Part shown: one piece after another, positions 8,630 to 16,885 of the stretch
How the letters are laid out: each line of letters begins with the position of its first letter
Position numbering within the stretch: the first letter of the stretch is position 1
Assembly (NCBI GenBank): GCA_046154965.1
Contig: JBJXDY010000055.1
Span: forward strand, 62,001 to 126,000
Direction: 5' to 3'
Length of the DNA: 64,000 nt
Source of the DNA: DATKFM01 sp046154965
GTDB lineage: Bacteria > Pseudomonadota > Alphaproteobacteria > Dongiales > Dongiaceae
Program-made: the position numbers and the translations under genes
The notes under the pieces: generated by a model
Databases searched by the model: none
What the model was told of the DNA's origin: nothing
What the model saw: the letters and a program-made list of their open reading frames with translations, nothing else

Positions 8630-9478
8630 ATGTTCAAGATCGGAGACTTTTCGCGGGTCGCGCGCGTGTCCTGCCGGCTGCTCCGTTACTACGACGAGCT
8701 CGGCCTGCTGAAGCCCGCGGAGGTGGAGCGCGGCAGCGGCTACCGCTACTACAGCGCGTCGCAGTTGCCGCGCCTCAACCGCATCCTGGTGCTGCGCGAT
8801 CTCGGCCTCAACCTGGAGGAGATCGCCGGCATCATCGACAGCAATGTGGGGGCGGCAGAGTTGCGTACTCTGCTGACCAAGCGCCGCACGCAAGCCGAGA
8901 AGGCGGTCGCGGCGGAGTCTGCGCGGCTGCGGCAGATTGAATCCCGCATCGCCCAGATCGATTCCGAAAACGATCTCGCCATCGACGATGTGATCATCCG
9001 GCCCGAGCCCGCGCACCGCGTCCTGACGGCGCGGAAGATCGTCGCGTCGTTCGCGGCGGCCCGCGCGCAGCTCCAGGCGGTTTCGCAATTCGTCCGCGGC
9101 AAGCTCGCCCGCGAGTCCCTGGGCCCGCTGCTGGCCATCGCCCATGCGCCGGAGTTCGAGCCCGACAGCATCGATGTGGAGCTCGGTTTCATTCTCCAGG
9201 ATGGCGACCCCGCCGGCCTGCGCCTGCCCGACGGCGCACCCCTGACCGTGCGCGAATTGCCGGCGGTGGCGCGCATGGCCTCCTGCGTGCGCGTCGGCCT
9301 GCCGGAGCAGGCGCATCTGATCACCGGCAAGATCGGCCGCTATGTCGAGGCCATGGGCTGCCAATTCGCCGGCCCGGGGCGCGAAATCTTCCTCCAGCCG
9401 CCCCGCTTCGACCGCATGGAGGAGGCGGCGGTGGAGATGCAGTTTCCGATCGAGAAGGCCGCCATCGCAGGAGTCTAG
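8630..9478 (+). CDS. MerR-family transcriptional regulator with GyrI-like effector domain
   Basis: 282 aa. A winged-helix DNA-binding domain at residues 1-70 (FKIGDFSRVARVSCRLLRYY, GSGYRYYSASQL) is followed by a long dimerisation coil (about 75-120). The C-terminal region of about 150 residues resembles the GyrI-like/AraC effector-binding fold seen in BmrR-type multidrug sensors. The start at 8630 gives the standard MerR N-terminus. It probably autoregulates and activates the upstream GST gene through the dyad at 7871-7885. Confidence 0.9.
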   Translation: MFKIGDFSRVARVSCRLLRYYDELGLLKPAEVERGSGYRYYSASQLPRLNRILVLRDLGLNLEEIAGIIDSNVGAAELRTLLTKRRTQAEKAVAAESARLRQIESRIAQIDSENDLAIDDVIIRPEPAHRVLTARKIVASFAAARAQLQAVSQFVRGKLARESLGPLLAIAHAPEFEPDSIDVELGFILQDGDPAGLRLPDGAPLTVRELPAVARMASCVRVGLPEQAHLITGKIGRYVEAMGCQFAGPGREIFLQPPRFDRMEEAAVEMQFPIEKAAIAGV

Positions 9479-9518
9479 AGTTCAGTCGGCGGCAATTGAA
9501 TCACGCCTCCTCATCACC

Positions 9519-9595
9519 GTCATGCCCGCGATAACGGGGACCCGGGGTTGCGGAGCGCCTGCTTCTCCTAATGTCCCCGCTTTCGCGGGCATGAC
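9519..9595. repeat. Intergenic palindromic repeat element
   Basis: Two 22-nt arms, 9519-9540 (GTCATGCCCGCG...) and 9574-9595, are inverted copies of each other with two mismatches, separated by 33 nt. GTCATGCCCGCG..CGCGGGCATGAC is the look of dispersed intergenic palindromes common in alphaproteobacteria. It lies between merR and the convergent SDR gene and could fold as a long hairpin in either transcript. Confidence 0.7.
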
Positions 9596-9658
9596 AAGCG
9601 GGCGTGCTTCAAGTGATGCGGATTTCATCCTGAACGATACAAAGCAGACGATTGAGTA

Positions 9659-10501
9659 TCAGCCGCCCAACCCCAGCGCAGACTTGACCTGGCGCAGGGC
9701 CGTTTGCTGCGGGGTGAACATCCGGCCGCGGATCTGGCCGCCATCGACGACGATATCCTCGCCGTTGACGAAGGTGGATCGGTCGGAGGCGAGCCAGCAG
9801 GCGCATTGGGCGATGTCGTCGGGAAGGCCGGCCCGCGGAATCGGCTGCACGGTCGCATAGACCTGCTTCATCTTCTCCGCCATCGCATCCGCCTTGCCCG
9901 CATCGCTCATGCCCAGCGCCTTGGCCAGGATGCCGGTCGCGATGGCGCCCGGCGAGACGGAGTTCACCCGCACGCCATGCTCGCCCAGCTCCATCGCCAC
10001 GCAGCGGGTCAGATGCACCACCGCCGCCTTGGCGGCGCTATAGACCATCGAGCTCGAATAGCCGGCGAGGTGGGCGGCGACAGATCCGTTGTTGATGATC
10101 GATCCCGCGCGCTGTTGCTTCATCGCCGGCGCCACATGCTTCATGCCGAGCATCACCGAGCGCACCAGCAGCGCCATCGCGGCATCGAAGGCGCCGGCAT
10201 CGAGGTCCTCGATGCCCCCGGTCTGCGCCGGCCCGCCGGCATTGTTGAACAGCACGTCGATCCGGCCGTGGCGGTCCAAGGCATAGCGGATCAATTTCTG
10301 CCAATCGGCTTCGCTGGTCGCATCGGCGGTTACAAAGGCCGCATTCGCGCCGAGCCGCTTGGCGATGGACTCGCCTTCCGCCATTCGCCGTCCGGTCAGG
10401 ATGACCTTAGCGCCCTCGGCAACGAACAACTCGGCCGAGCTCTCGCCGATCCCGCTGGTGCCGCCGGTGATGATGGCCACCTTGCCCTCGAGCATTCCCA
10501 T
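9659..10501 (-). CDS. Short-chain dehydrogenase/reductase
   Basis: NAD(P)-dependent oxidoreductase of 280 aa. It has the Rossmann motif (IITGGTSGIG, residues 9-18), NNAGG, the catalytic Ser in NNGSVAAHLAG, YxxxK as YSAAKAAVVHL, and the C-terminal DRSTFVNGEDIVVDGG block. The substrate is not predictable. I chose the ATG at 10501 because GGGAGG lies 7 nt upstream, and the family N-terminus follows directly; a longer frame from 10588 lacks support. It is monocistronic. Confidence 0.92.
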   Translation of the reverse strand: MGMLEGKVAIITGGTSGIGESSAELFVAEGAKVILTGRRMAEGESIAKRLGANAAFVTADATSEADWQKLIRYALDRHGRIDVLFNNAGGPAQTGGIEDLDAGAFDAAMALLVRSVMLGMKHVAPAMKQQRAGSIINNGSVAAHLAGYSSSMVYSAAKAAVVHLTRCVAMELGEHGVRVNSVSPGAIATGILAKALGMSDAGKADAMAEKMKQVYATVQPIPRAGLPDDIAQCACWLASDRSTFVNGEDIVVDGGQIRGRMFTPQQTALRQVKSALGLGG

Positions 10502-10699
10502 TTTCGATCCTCCCAAAGCCAATTCAGGCGTCATGTGCGAGCGAACAAACTCTGGTGCATGGTGACGATCATGGCAAACCCGTGACATTTCTCAGGCTAT
10601 CGTCTTGTCCCCATCTTGGCCAAGAGAGTTGGTGATCCGGCTGATGCAGGTATACTGCTTGCGTTGCATCAAGCGCTGCGTTTTCACACGGCCAGAATC

Positions 10700-11752
10700 A
10701 TGAATTGGCAAACAGCGGGATCGCGCCTCCGGCACGGGTGGCGACTGGCGCTCTGGGGCGCGGCGCTCCTGATCGCGGCGGCGCCGGCGGCATTGCGCGC
10801 CGACGACGGCCGGCGGCTTTCGGTGATCGAGGAGAACGATTCGCTCTTCTTCGATTCCGACAAACACTACACGCAGGGTCTGCGGCTCGGCTTTCTCGGG
10901 CCCGATGTGAAGCCCGATAGCGGCTGGAACCGGCCGTTCGACATCCTCGGCGGCGTTTTGCCGGTGTTCCAGATGGGAGGGGCCGAGCGGTCGCGCCGTT
11001 ACGCCCTGTCCTTCGGCCAGAGCTTCTTCACGCCAAGCGTGATCTCGGCAGACCCGCCGGATCCGCACGACCGGCCCTATGCCGGCTGGCTCTATCTCGG
11101 CGCCTCCCTGCTGCAGGACACCGGCCGGCGCACGCTCGAGCATCTGGAACTGCAGCTTGGCGTCGTCGGGCCCGCGGCGCTCGGCAAGCAGGTGCAGCGG
11201 CAATGGCACGAACTCGCCGACGCCACGGAGCCCTTGGGATGGGAGTCGCAGCTGGAGAACGAACCGGGCGTCGTGCTGTCCTACGAGCGCAAATGGCGAC
11301 TGTACCTCGCCGGCGACGGGGCTAGCGGCATCGACCTGATCCCGGAACTGGGCGGCAGCCTTGGCAATGTCTTCACCTATGGCGAAGCCGGCGTGATGCT
11401 GCGCTTCGGCCGCAACCTGGAGGCCGACTATGGGCCGGCGCGCATCCGCCCCGCGCTCTCGGGCACCGACTACTTTAGCAGCGACTACATGGTCGGGAAT
11501 TTCGGTGTCTACGGCTTCGTCGGCGTCCAGGGCCGGGCCGTGGGGCGGAACATCTTTCTCGACGGCAATACGTTCCGGTCGGGTCCGTCGGTGGACAAGG
11601 AGCCGCTGGTCGCCGACCTCCAGGGCGGCGTCTCTCTCTTCTGGCGCAATGGGGCTCGACTCGACGCCTCCGTCATGTATCGCACGGACGAGTTCGAGGG
11701 CCAGGACGGCGGCGACGCGATCGGCATCGTCAGCTTCGGCGCCTCGTGGTAG
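10700..11752 (+). CDS. lpxR: LpxR-like lipid A deacylase (DUF2219 family outer-membrane protein)
   Basis: 350 aa including a signal peptide (LALWGAALLIAAAPAALRA). The mature N-terminus VIEENDSLFFDSDKHYTQGL is the LpxR hallmark: in Salmonella LpxR the Asn-Asp pair and a following Ser belong to the active site that removes the 3'-acyloxyacyl chain of lipid A. RPYAGWLYLGASL and the final VSFGASW fit a 12-strand outer-membrane barrel. Homology is clear; that it deacylates lipid A here is inferred. The upstream in-frame ATG at 10616 would bury the signal peptide, so I use 10700, though no strong ribosome site is seen. Confidence 0.85.
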   Translation: MNWQTAGSRLRHGWRLALWGAALLIAAAPAALRADDGRRLSVIEENDSLFFDSDKHYTQGLRLGFLGPDVKPDSGWNRPFDILGGVLPVFQMGGAERSRRYALSFGQSFFTPSVISADPPDPHDRPYAGWLYLGASLLQDTGRRTLEHLELQLGVVGPAALGKQVQRQWHELADATEPLGWESQLENEPGVVLSYERKWRLYLAGDGASGIDLIPELGGSLGNVFTYGEAGVMLRFGRNLEADYGPARIRPALSGTDYFSSDYMVGNFGVYGFVGVQGRAVGRNIFLDGNTFRSGPSVDKEPLVADLQGGVSLFWRNGARLDASVMYRTDEFEGQDGGDAIGIVSFGASW

Positions 11753-11879
11753 GCGCAGGTCCGGCCAGCGATTGGCCGCTTTCGAGGCATAGGCCGGCGT
11801 CGCGCGGGCCAGACTCAACCCGGACCTTCGGCGCCTGGTCGGCAGCGGCAGAGATGGGTGGAAAGCGGTCGTTGGCGGA

Positions 11880-12608
11880 TCAGTCCGCAACGACGAGCCG
11901 GTATCCCGCGTCATACTCATCAAGGGTGAGCAATTCGGCGTAGCGGCGCTCCCACTCGCCGGTTTCAAGATCCCGCCGCAGATTCTGCAATCCGGCTTCG
12001 GCGTTGCCGATGGCCCAGAAGGACGAACTGCCGGAGCGAACGTAGGCATCGAGATAGGCCGCAGGCCGGCGCCAGTAGGCATAGAGAAATCCGTCGCTGC
12101 AATCGTGCGGCACCAGAACCGGTGTGATCCGCACAGAGCCCAGCCATCGTTCGTAGTCGGACATCCTTGGCGTCTGTGCCTCGTCCAACGCCGCCAGTTC
12201 AGGAAGATAGTCCGTCAGCCATGGCCGGTGCGACGGATCGAACGTGAGCAGGACGATCCGGCCGCGTGTGACGCGGCGCATCTCGCGCAAGCCTGCCGCC
12301 TTGTCGGGCCAATGATGAATGGTCAGGATCGCCATGGAGGCGTCGAAACTCTTGTCATCGAATGGCAGATCGTCGGCGCTGGCCTGAACCGCCTCGGCCG
12401 CCGCCGGACTGCGCTTTCGGATCATCTCGCGCGAAGGCTCGACGGCGATCAGGGATCGATCCGCCGGTTCGTAGGAACCGGTGCCTGCGCCAACGTTCAA
12501 AACGGGTTGTGCTGACCCGAGTGCGCTCCATATGATCCTGGCAATCCGCTGATCCGGCTTGCGAAGCTCCGCATAATTTTTTCCGATGATGTCATACTTC
12601 GCGCTCAT
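11880..12608 (-). CDS. Class I SAM-dependent methyltransferase (UbiE/Methyltransf_11 type)
   Basis: 242 aa. Motif I appears as VLNVGAGTGSYEP (about residues 35-47), the acidic end of strand 2 as LIAVEPSREM, and motif IV as FDASMAILTIHHWPD. The C-terminal half is Tyr/Trp-rich. It probably acts on a small molecule, but the substrate is unknown. I chose the ATG at 12608 (MSAKYDIIGKNYAELRKPDQ), the normal family opening; the open frame upstream overlaps the divergent promoter region. It is divergent from the GFA gene. Confidence 0.87.
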   Translation of the reverse strand: MSAKYDIIGKNYAELRKPDQRIARIIWSALGSAQPVLNVGAGTGSYEPADRSLIAVEPSREMIRKRSPAAAEAVQASADDLPFDDKSFDASMAILTIHHWPDKAAGLREMRRVTRGRIVLLTFDPSHRPWLTDYLPELAALDEAQTPRMSDYERWLGSVRITPVLVPHDCSDGFLYAYWRRPAAYLDAYVRSGSSSFWAIGNAEAGLQNLRRDLETGEWERRYAELLTLDEYDAGYRLVVAD

Positions 12609-12807
12609 CGCGCTTTTCTGCCGTGAGTCACCGGCGTCTGCAAGAGGTCGAAAGGAGCGTCGTCTGACCGGCTCTGTTCGCCTGGAGGCGATGATCGCTA
12701 TCGCCCGCTGCGGAGGAACGACGCGGTCCCGCCCGCCGCGGGCAATTGCAATGACAGGGCCGTTCGTTGTAACCACTCCGACCGCTTGAATTCTGAGGAG
12801 ACGCAGC

Positions 12808-13200
12808 ATGGACCGATTCACCGGCGGTTGCCTGTGCGGCAACGTCCGAATTGTGGCGTCGGGGCGCCCATACCGGGTCGGCCTTTGTCACTGTCTCGAC
12901 TGCCGCAAGCATCACGGGGCGCTTTTTCACGCTTCCGCGGTGTTCCCTCAGGATGCGGTGAGGATCGATGGCGAAACACGGGACTACGCCGGGCGGTTCT
13001 TCTGTCCCCGCTGCGGCTCGTCGATTTTCTCACGCAGCGCAGACGAAATCGAAGTGAACCTGGGATCCCTGGATGCCCCCGACCAACTGAGGCCGACCTA
13101 CGAACTCTGGACCGTCCGCCGCGAGTCCTGGCTGCCGCCGTTTCCGCTCACGAGACGATACGACAGGGATCGTGACGCCACGAGTCGCTTTGAGGAATAG
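12808..13200 (+). CDS. GFA/CENP-V-domain zinc protein
   Basis: 130 aa, complete. The zinc-binding cysteines of the glutathione-dependent formaldehyde-activating (GFA) fold are all present: GGCLCGNVRI, CHCLDCRKHHGA and FFCPRCGSSIF. True GFA activity has been questioned for most of this large family, so the reaction is uncertain. GAGGAG precedes the ATG. Its 3' end meets a truncated second GFA copy on the other strand, and a third paralogue is at 57977-58396. Confidence 0.88.
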   Translation: MDRFTGGCLCGNVRIVASGRPYRVGLCHCLDCRKHHGALFHASAVFPQDAVRIDGETRDYAGRFFCPRCGSSIFSRSADEIEVNLGSLDAPDQLRPTYELWTVRRESWLPPFPLTRRYDRDRDATSRFEE

Positions 13201-13395
13201 GTGGACGCCCAGTGACCGGCTTCCCCGGGCATAGACCCGGGTGGGGCCCGATACGCGGATCCGCTCGTCTTCGTAGCCATAGGCCCAGAGCACGCCATAG
13301 CGCCGGCACACCGTGCAGTTGCAGGCGGTGGCGGACTCGGGCGTTCCCTCAAAACTCCAGCGGACCGCGCCGCAATGACAAGAGCCGTCGATCAT
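13195..13395 (-). pseudogene. Truncated GFA-domain gene (N-terminal half only)
   Basis: The first 67 codons are a good GFA N-terminus (MIDGSCHCGAVRWSFEGTPE, CNCTVCRRYGVLWAYG). At the point where the second zinc knuckle (HxCPxCG) should follow, the frame instead runs into the antisense of the neighbouring gfa gene and ends meaninglessly at 13030. The break falls almost exactly at that gene's stop codon (13200). Two of the four zinc ligands are missing, so a functional product is unlikely. A deletion between two convergent gfa paralogues explains the layout. Confidence 0.65.
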
Positions 13396-13459
13396 CCTGT
13401 CTGAACCATCTCTTGGGACGGCATAGCCATATCATGAACGGCGCCTTCTGCGCACCGGC

Positions 13460-15088
13460 TCAGCGGAGGTTCGCCAAATTCTTGAGGGCCGCGCGATCGA
13501 TCTTGCCGGTGTTGAGCGGCATCTCCGCCAGGAACTCGATCTTTCCGGGCGCTTTATAGCCGATCCGCGCTCGGGCGAACTGGATGAGCTCCCGCTCCGT
13601 GGGCGCCGGCGCGCCCGGCTTGAGCGTGACATAAGCGCAAACGTTCTCTCCGTGCACGAGGTCGCGCACGCCGACGACACCGGCCATCGCCACTGCGGGA
13701 TGCTGCTGCAGGGCGTCCTCCACCTCCAGGGGCGAAATGTTCGAGCCGTCATGGACGATCAGCTGCTTCTTGCGGCCGCAGAAGGTGACATAGCCGTCGT
13801 CATCGGCCTTCACGACATCGCCGGAGTCGAGCCATCCGTCGCGGATGACCGCGGCGGTGGCCGCCGGATCGGCCCAGTAGCCAGTCATCAAGGTGGGTGA
13901 GCTGATCAACATGCGTCCCTCCGCGCCGGCTGGCAGCTCACGGCCATCGTCGTCGCAGATGGAAATGCGCACACCCGGCGCAGGTTGTCCGATCGACCCC
14001 GCTTTGATAAGCCCCGAAGGCGGATTGCCGGTGACGGCACCGACTTCCGTCATGCCCAACCCCTCGTTGATTACCAGGCCGGTGAGCTCGGTGAACTCGC
14101 GTCCCAGCTCTGCCGGCACCTTGTCGCTGCCTGATCGGCAGAGCCTGAGGGATCGAAAGTCGTCGGGCGACGCTCCGGGGTCTCGAATCAGTTGGAACAA
14201 CAGCGCCGGCTGCATCCAGAGCACCGTCGGGCGCTCCTCCCTCAGCAGCTGCAGGATGTGCTGGCTATCGAAGCTGCGGGCGACCACAGCCCGCGCGCCC
14301 ACTGCCAACGCCGCAAAGGAAAAACCGAAACCACCGATGTGGGAGATCGAGCTGGCTGGCAGCATCACATCATCAGGCGTGAGTTCAAGTACGGCAGGAA
14401 AAGTCGCGAGCATCCACTCGAACCCTTCCCGGGAATGGGTCACGCCTTTGGCGGGCCCTGTGCTGCCGGACGTGAAGAAGATGAAGGCCGGATCGCTCGC
14501 CCTTGGGACGTGAAGCTCTTTCTTCAGTGGCGTCGTGTCCATCAGAACTTCGAGGCACGGATGGCGCCCTTCTTTGGCCCCATCGTAGATGAGGCCGTGC
14601 GGCAACTCGCGCGCTTGGCGTGACTCGCCGAGATCCCGCCCGCGCTCGACATGCGCGATCAGCATGGACGCCCGACTGACCGCCAGCGCGCGGTCGATCT
14701 CCGCAGTTGTGTAGCGGTAGTTGAGCGGCACTCCTACCAGGCCCGATTTCATGCAGGCGATGTAGTGGATCATCAAGGCGACGCGGTTGGGCATGAGGGA
14801 CGCCACCCGATCACCGGGCCTGAGGCCCAGTGCCAGGTAGTTACCCGCAAGATTGTCGCTAGCCCTGTCGACATCTCGCCAGCTGCAGCGCATCGCCGTC
14901 GAAACCAGAGCCGTGCCGTCAGGGGCCCGCGCAAGCCCGGCGCGCAATAGGTGCGGTATCGGTACGGGCGCTTTAAGCGGTCGTCCAATTAGCGGCACAT
15001 GAATCCACTCTGCGATTGTATTTCCCCGCTGGTGTGGCGGCACGACAATACCACATTTCTTCGTCCGGGCGCGTTTGCGGTTATCCAT
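13460..15088 (-). CDS. Acyl-CoA synthetase / AMP-forming ligase
   Basis: ANL-superfamily enzyme that activates a carboxylic acid via its adenylate to the CoA thioester. It has the phosphate loop FFTSGSTGPAKGVTHS, the A5-type motif NEGLGMTEVGAV, the hinge region GWLDSGDVVKADDDGYVTFCGRKK and the C-terminal catalytic lysine motif PLNTGKIDR. About 542 aa from the ATG at 15088. The start is unsure: a GTG at 15043 directly before the conserved region is an alternative, and neither has a clear ribosome site. It is divergent from a DMT exporter with about 60 bp between them. Confidence 0.9.
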   Translation of the reverse strand: MDNRKRARTKKCGIVVPPHQRGNTIAEWIHVPLIGRPLKAPVPIPHLLRAGLARAPDGTALVSTAMRCSWRDVDRASDNLAGNYLALGLRPGDRVASLMPNRVALMIHYIACMKSGLVGVPLNYRYTTAEIDRALAVSRASMLIAHVERGRDLGESRQARELPHGLIYDGAKEGRHPCLEVLMDTTPLKKELHVPRASDPAFIFFTSGSTGPAKGVTHSREGFEWMLATFPAVLELTPDDVMLPASSISHIGGFGFSFAALAVGARAVVARSFDSQHILQLLREERPTVLWMQPALLFQLIRDPGASPDDFRSLRLCRSGSDKVPAELGREFTELTGLVINEGLGMTEVGAVTGNPPSGLIKAGSIGQPAPGVRISICDDDGRELPAGAEGRMLISSPTLMTGYWADPAATAAVIRDGWLDSGDVVKADDDGYVTFCGRKKQLIVHDGSNISPLEVEDALQQHPAVAMAGVVGVRDLVHGENVCAYVTLKPGAPAPTERELIQFARARIGYKAPGKIEFLAEMPLNTGKIDRAALKNLANLR

Positions 15089-15151
15089 GTCGATTTGAGC
15101 AATGCGGCCCCGGCCGTGACAGTTGAGCCTGGGGCGCATGAGCAAGAGATC

Positions 15152-16114
15152 ATGACATCAATCATACAGGCAAGGCCGCACCGGACGGCGCAGGGTGTCG
15201 CATTCATCCTGGCGTCGGTCCTGACTATGGCCTTTGCGGATGCCCTGGTGAAGCTGGTCAGCGCGAACCTGACGCTGTGGCAGGTCTTTACCGCGCGCTC
15301 GCTTTTCGCGATCGCGGTCCTGGTCGTGCTCCTGCTTGCCACGGGCGGGTGCCGATGGCCGCGAGCGCCAATCTGGGTGCTGGTTCGCAGCCTTGCCCTG
15401 GTTCTCAGCTGGATTGCCTTCTACGCCTCGCTGCCGGTGCTCAGCCTGTCCGTGGCGGCGGTTGCCGTCTACACCGGCCCGATCATGATTGCGCTGCTGT
15501 CAGCCGCGATGATCGGCGAACCGGTGACCGGGCGCCAATGGGTCGGCATCCTGCTCGGCTTTCTCGGCGTGATCGGCATCCTCAGGCCCGGCACTGATGC
15601 CTTTTCTTGGTTCACGGTCCTGCCGCTGCTGGCCGCTGTCTTTTATGCCCTGTCGATGGTTCTCACCCGGAGCAAGTGCCAAGCGGAGTCGCCGCTGTCG
15701 CTGGCACTTGCGCTTCACGGCGCGTTTCTAGGGACCGGCCTGATCGGAACATGCCTGCTCGCCGCCGGTGGCCTTGCCGCCGGCACGCAGGCCATCTTCC
15801 CGTTCCTGCTCGGCGATTGGGCGCCGATGGGGCTGCGGGAGTGGGGCTTGATGGCCCTCCTCGGCGCGCTATCGGCCATCTACTTTCTCGGCGTCGCGCG
15901 CGCCTACCAGATCGCCGCCCCATCGATCATCGCCACCTTCGACTACGCCTATCTGGTCTCGGCCGCCCTGTGGGGATTCGTGTTCTTTGCCGAAACGCCG
16001 GATCTCCTGACAATCGGCGGCATGGTCCTGATCACCGCGGCCGGCCTGCTCGTCGCGGCCGGCCGGCGTGCGCCTTCAGTGGCATTGCAGGCCAAGTCCG
16101 TTCCAATCCAGTAA
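15152..16114 (+). CDS. EamA/DMT-superfamily transporter
   Basis: 320 aa with ten predicted membrane helices in two EamA repeats (the first around GVAFILASVLTMAFADALVK, the second from WFTVLPLLAAVFYALSMVLT). This family exports metabolites, often amino acids. I chose the ATG at 15152 because the TM domain starts about 15 residues later; the longer frame from 14999 overlaps the divergent ligase. Base composition from about 11.8 to 16.4 kb looks slightly less GC-rich than the flanks. Confidence 0.88.
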   Translation: MTSIIQARPHRTAQGVAFILASVLTMAFADALVKLVSANLTLWQVFTARSLFAIAVLVVLLLATGGCRWPRAPIWVLVRSLALVLSWIAFYASLPVLSLSVAAVAVYTGPIMIALLSAAMIGEPVTGRQWVGILLGFLGVIGILRPGTDAFSWFTVLPLLAAVFYALSMVLTRSKCQAESPLSLALALHGAFLGTGLIGTCLLAAGGLAAGTQAIFPFLLGDWAPMGLREWGLMALLGALSAIYFLGVARAYQIAAPSIIATFDYAYLVSAALWGFVFFAETPDLLTIGGMVLITAAGLLVAAGRRAPSVALQAKSVPIQ

Positions 16115-16152
16115 GTGCCGGTCAGACGTCAGCAACCCACGGCTGAGCGCCG

Positions 16153-16180
16153 TTGACATCAAACGCTTAAAGCGTATAAT
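16153..16180 (+). promoter_or_regulatory. Orphan consensus sigma-70 promoter with a dyad in its spacer
   Basis: TTGACA (16153-16158), 16 bp, TATAAT (16175-16180): both hexamers are perfect, rare in a genome this GC-rich. The spacer holds CGCTT-A-AAGCG (16164-16174), an operator-like dyad. It points rightward into the gap between two convergent genes (DMT exporter ends 16114, cytochrome c ends 16448), with no gene in the sense direction before 18089. An unannotated small RNA or antisense transcript is the likely product. Confidence 0.55.
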
Positions 16181-16320
16181 TACGCACATCGGATCGGACT
16201 GGTAGGCCACGGCATCGGGATGGGTCGGTTCAAGAAGCAACGCAAGTGTTCCATGATCGTCTCTGCACGACAATACTGTGGTGATTCCCTTGCATGGCAT
16301 CGTTCCCAAAAATCAGGGTT

Positions 16321-16344
16321 CCCCGGATTCTGCCGAATCCGGGG
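16321..16344. terminator. Strong hairpin between convergent genes
   Basis: A perfect 10-bp stem, CCCCGGATTC / GAATCCGGGG, with a 4-nt loop. Read on the minus strand it is followed after seven bases by a T-run, so it may end the cytochrome c transcript. On the plus strand it lacks a T-tract but would close an RNA of about 160 nt begun at the orphan promoter. The rest of 16115-16447 shows no gene. Confidence 0.4.
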
Positions 16345-16447
16345 TCAATGCCTTGATCTGCCGCGCAGAAAGGCGAACGTAAAATACCAAAAAATGCACG
16401 CAATCTGCAGCCCCTCCGTGATCAAACGCCAGGATGCGGCCGCCGCC

Positions 16448-16786
16448 CTATGGCGTCCGCAGGCTCAAGATGTACGCGATGATATCGTCGGTCTGTGCGT
16501 TGCTGAGCTGGATATCCGGCATCTGCTCGTGGGGCGAGGCAAAGAAGGCGCGGAGGCTCATTTCGGTGACGGCGGGATCCGCGGCGACGTCGAGGAAGCT
16601 GGGCGCCGCCGTCGACATGGTTTCGCCCTGGCCTTCCTCGACCACATGGCAGGCCGCGCACCATTCCTTGGCCAATTGCTTGCCGGCCGTGGTGTTGAAT
16701 TCCGCGGCCTTAGCCGTTGCCGCCGGGGTGCCGGCGGCCAGGGCCGTCACCGCGCCCGCCGCCAGAAGATTGAACATGATCCGCAT
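16448..16786 (-). CDS. Small periplasmic c-type cytochrome
   Basis: 112 aa with a signal peptide (FNLLAAGAVTALAAGTPAATA). There is one haem c site, WCAACH (about residue 43), and a likely axial Met in HEQMPDIQLS, ending DDIIAYILSLRTP as in class I cytochromes. Electron carrier; the partner is unknown. It is transcribed alone, about 100 nt from the epimerase gene. Confidence 0.9.
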   Translation of the reverse strand: MRIMFNLLAAGAVTALAAGTPAATAKAAEFNTTAGKQLAKEWCAACHVVEEGQGETMSTAAPSFLDVAADPAVTEMSLRAFFASPHEQMPDIQLSNAQTDDIIAYILSLRTP

Positions 16787-16885
16787 GAGGTCCTCTCTTT
16801 CCCGTTCCGCCCGGGAAAGAGCATAGCCGGCTCCCAGCCGGCGTATTTGACAGGGATCAACGACCGGCGCGCGGTCGTTGACAGC

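Noticed and set aside
13030..13194. C-terminal half of the minus-strand GFA frame
   Set aside because: It is antisense to the intact GFA gene and lacks the second zinc knuckle, so it is treated as read-through of a truncated gene.
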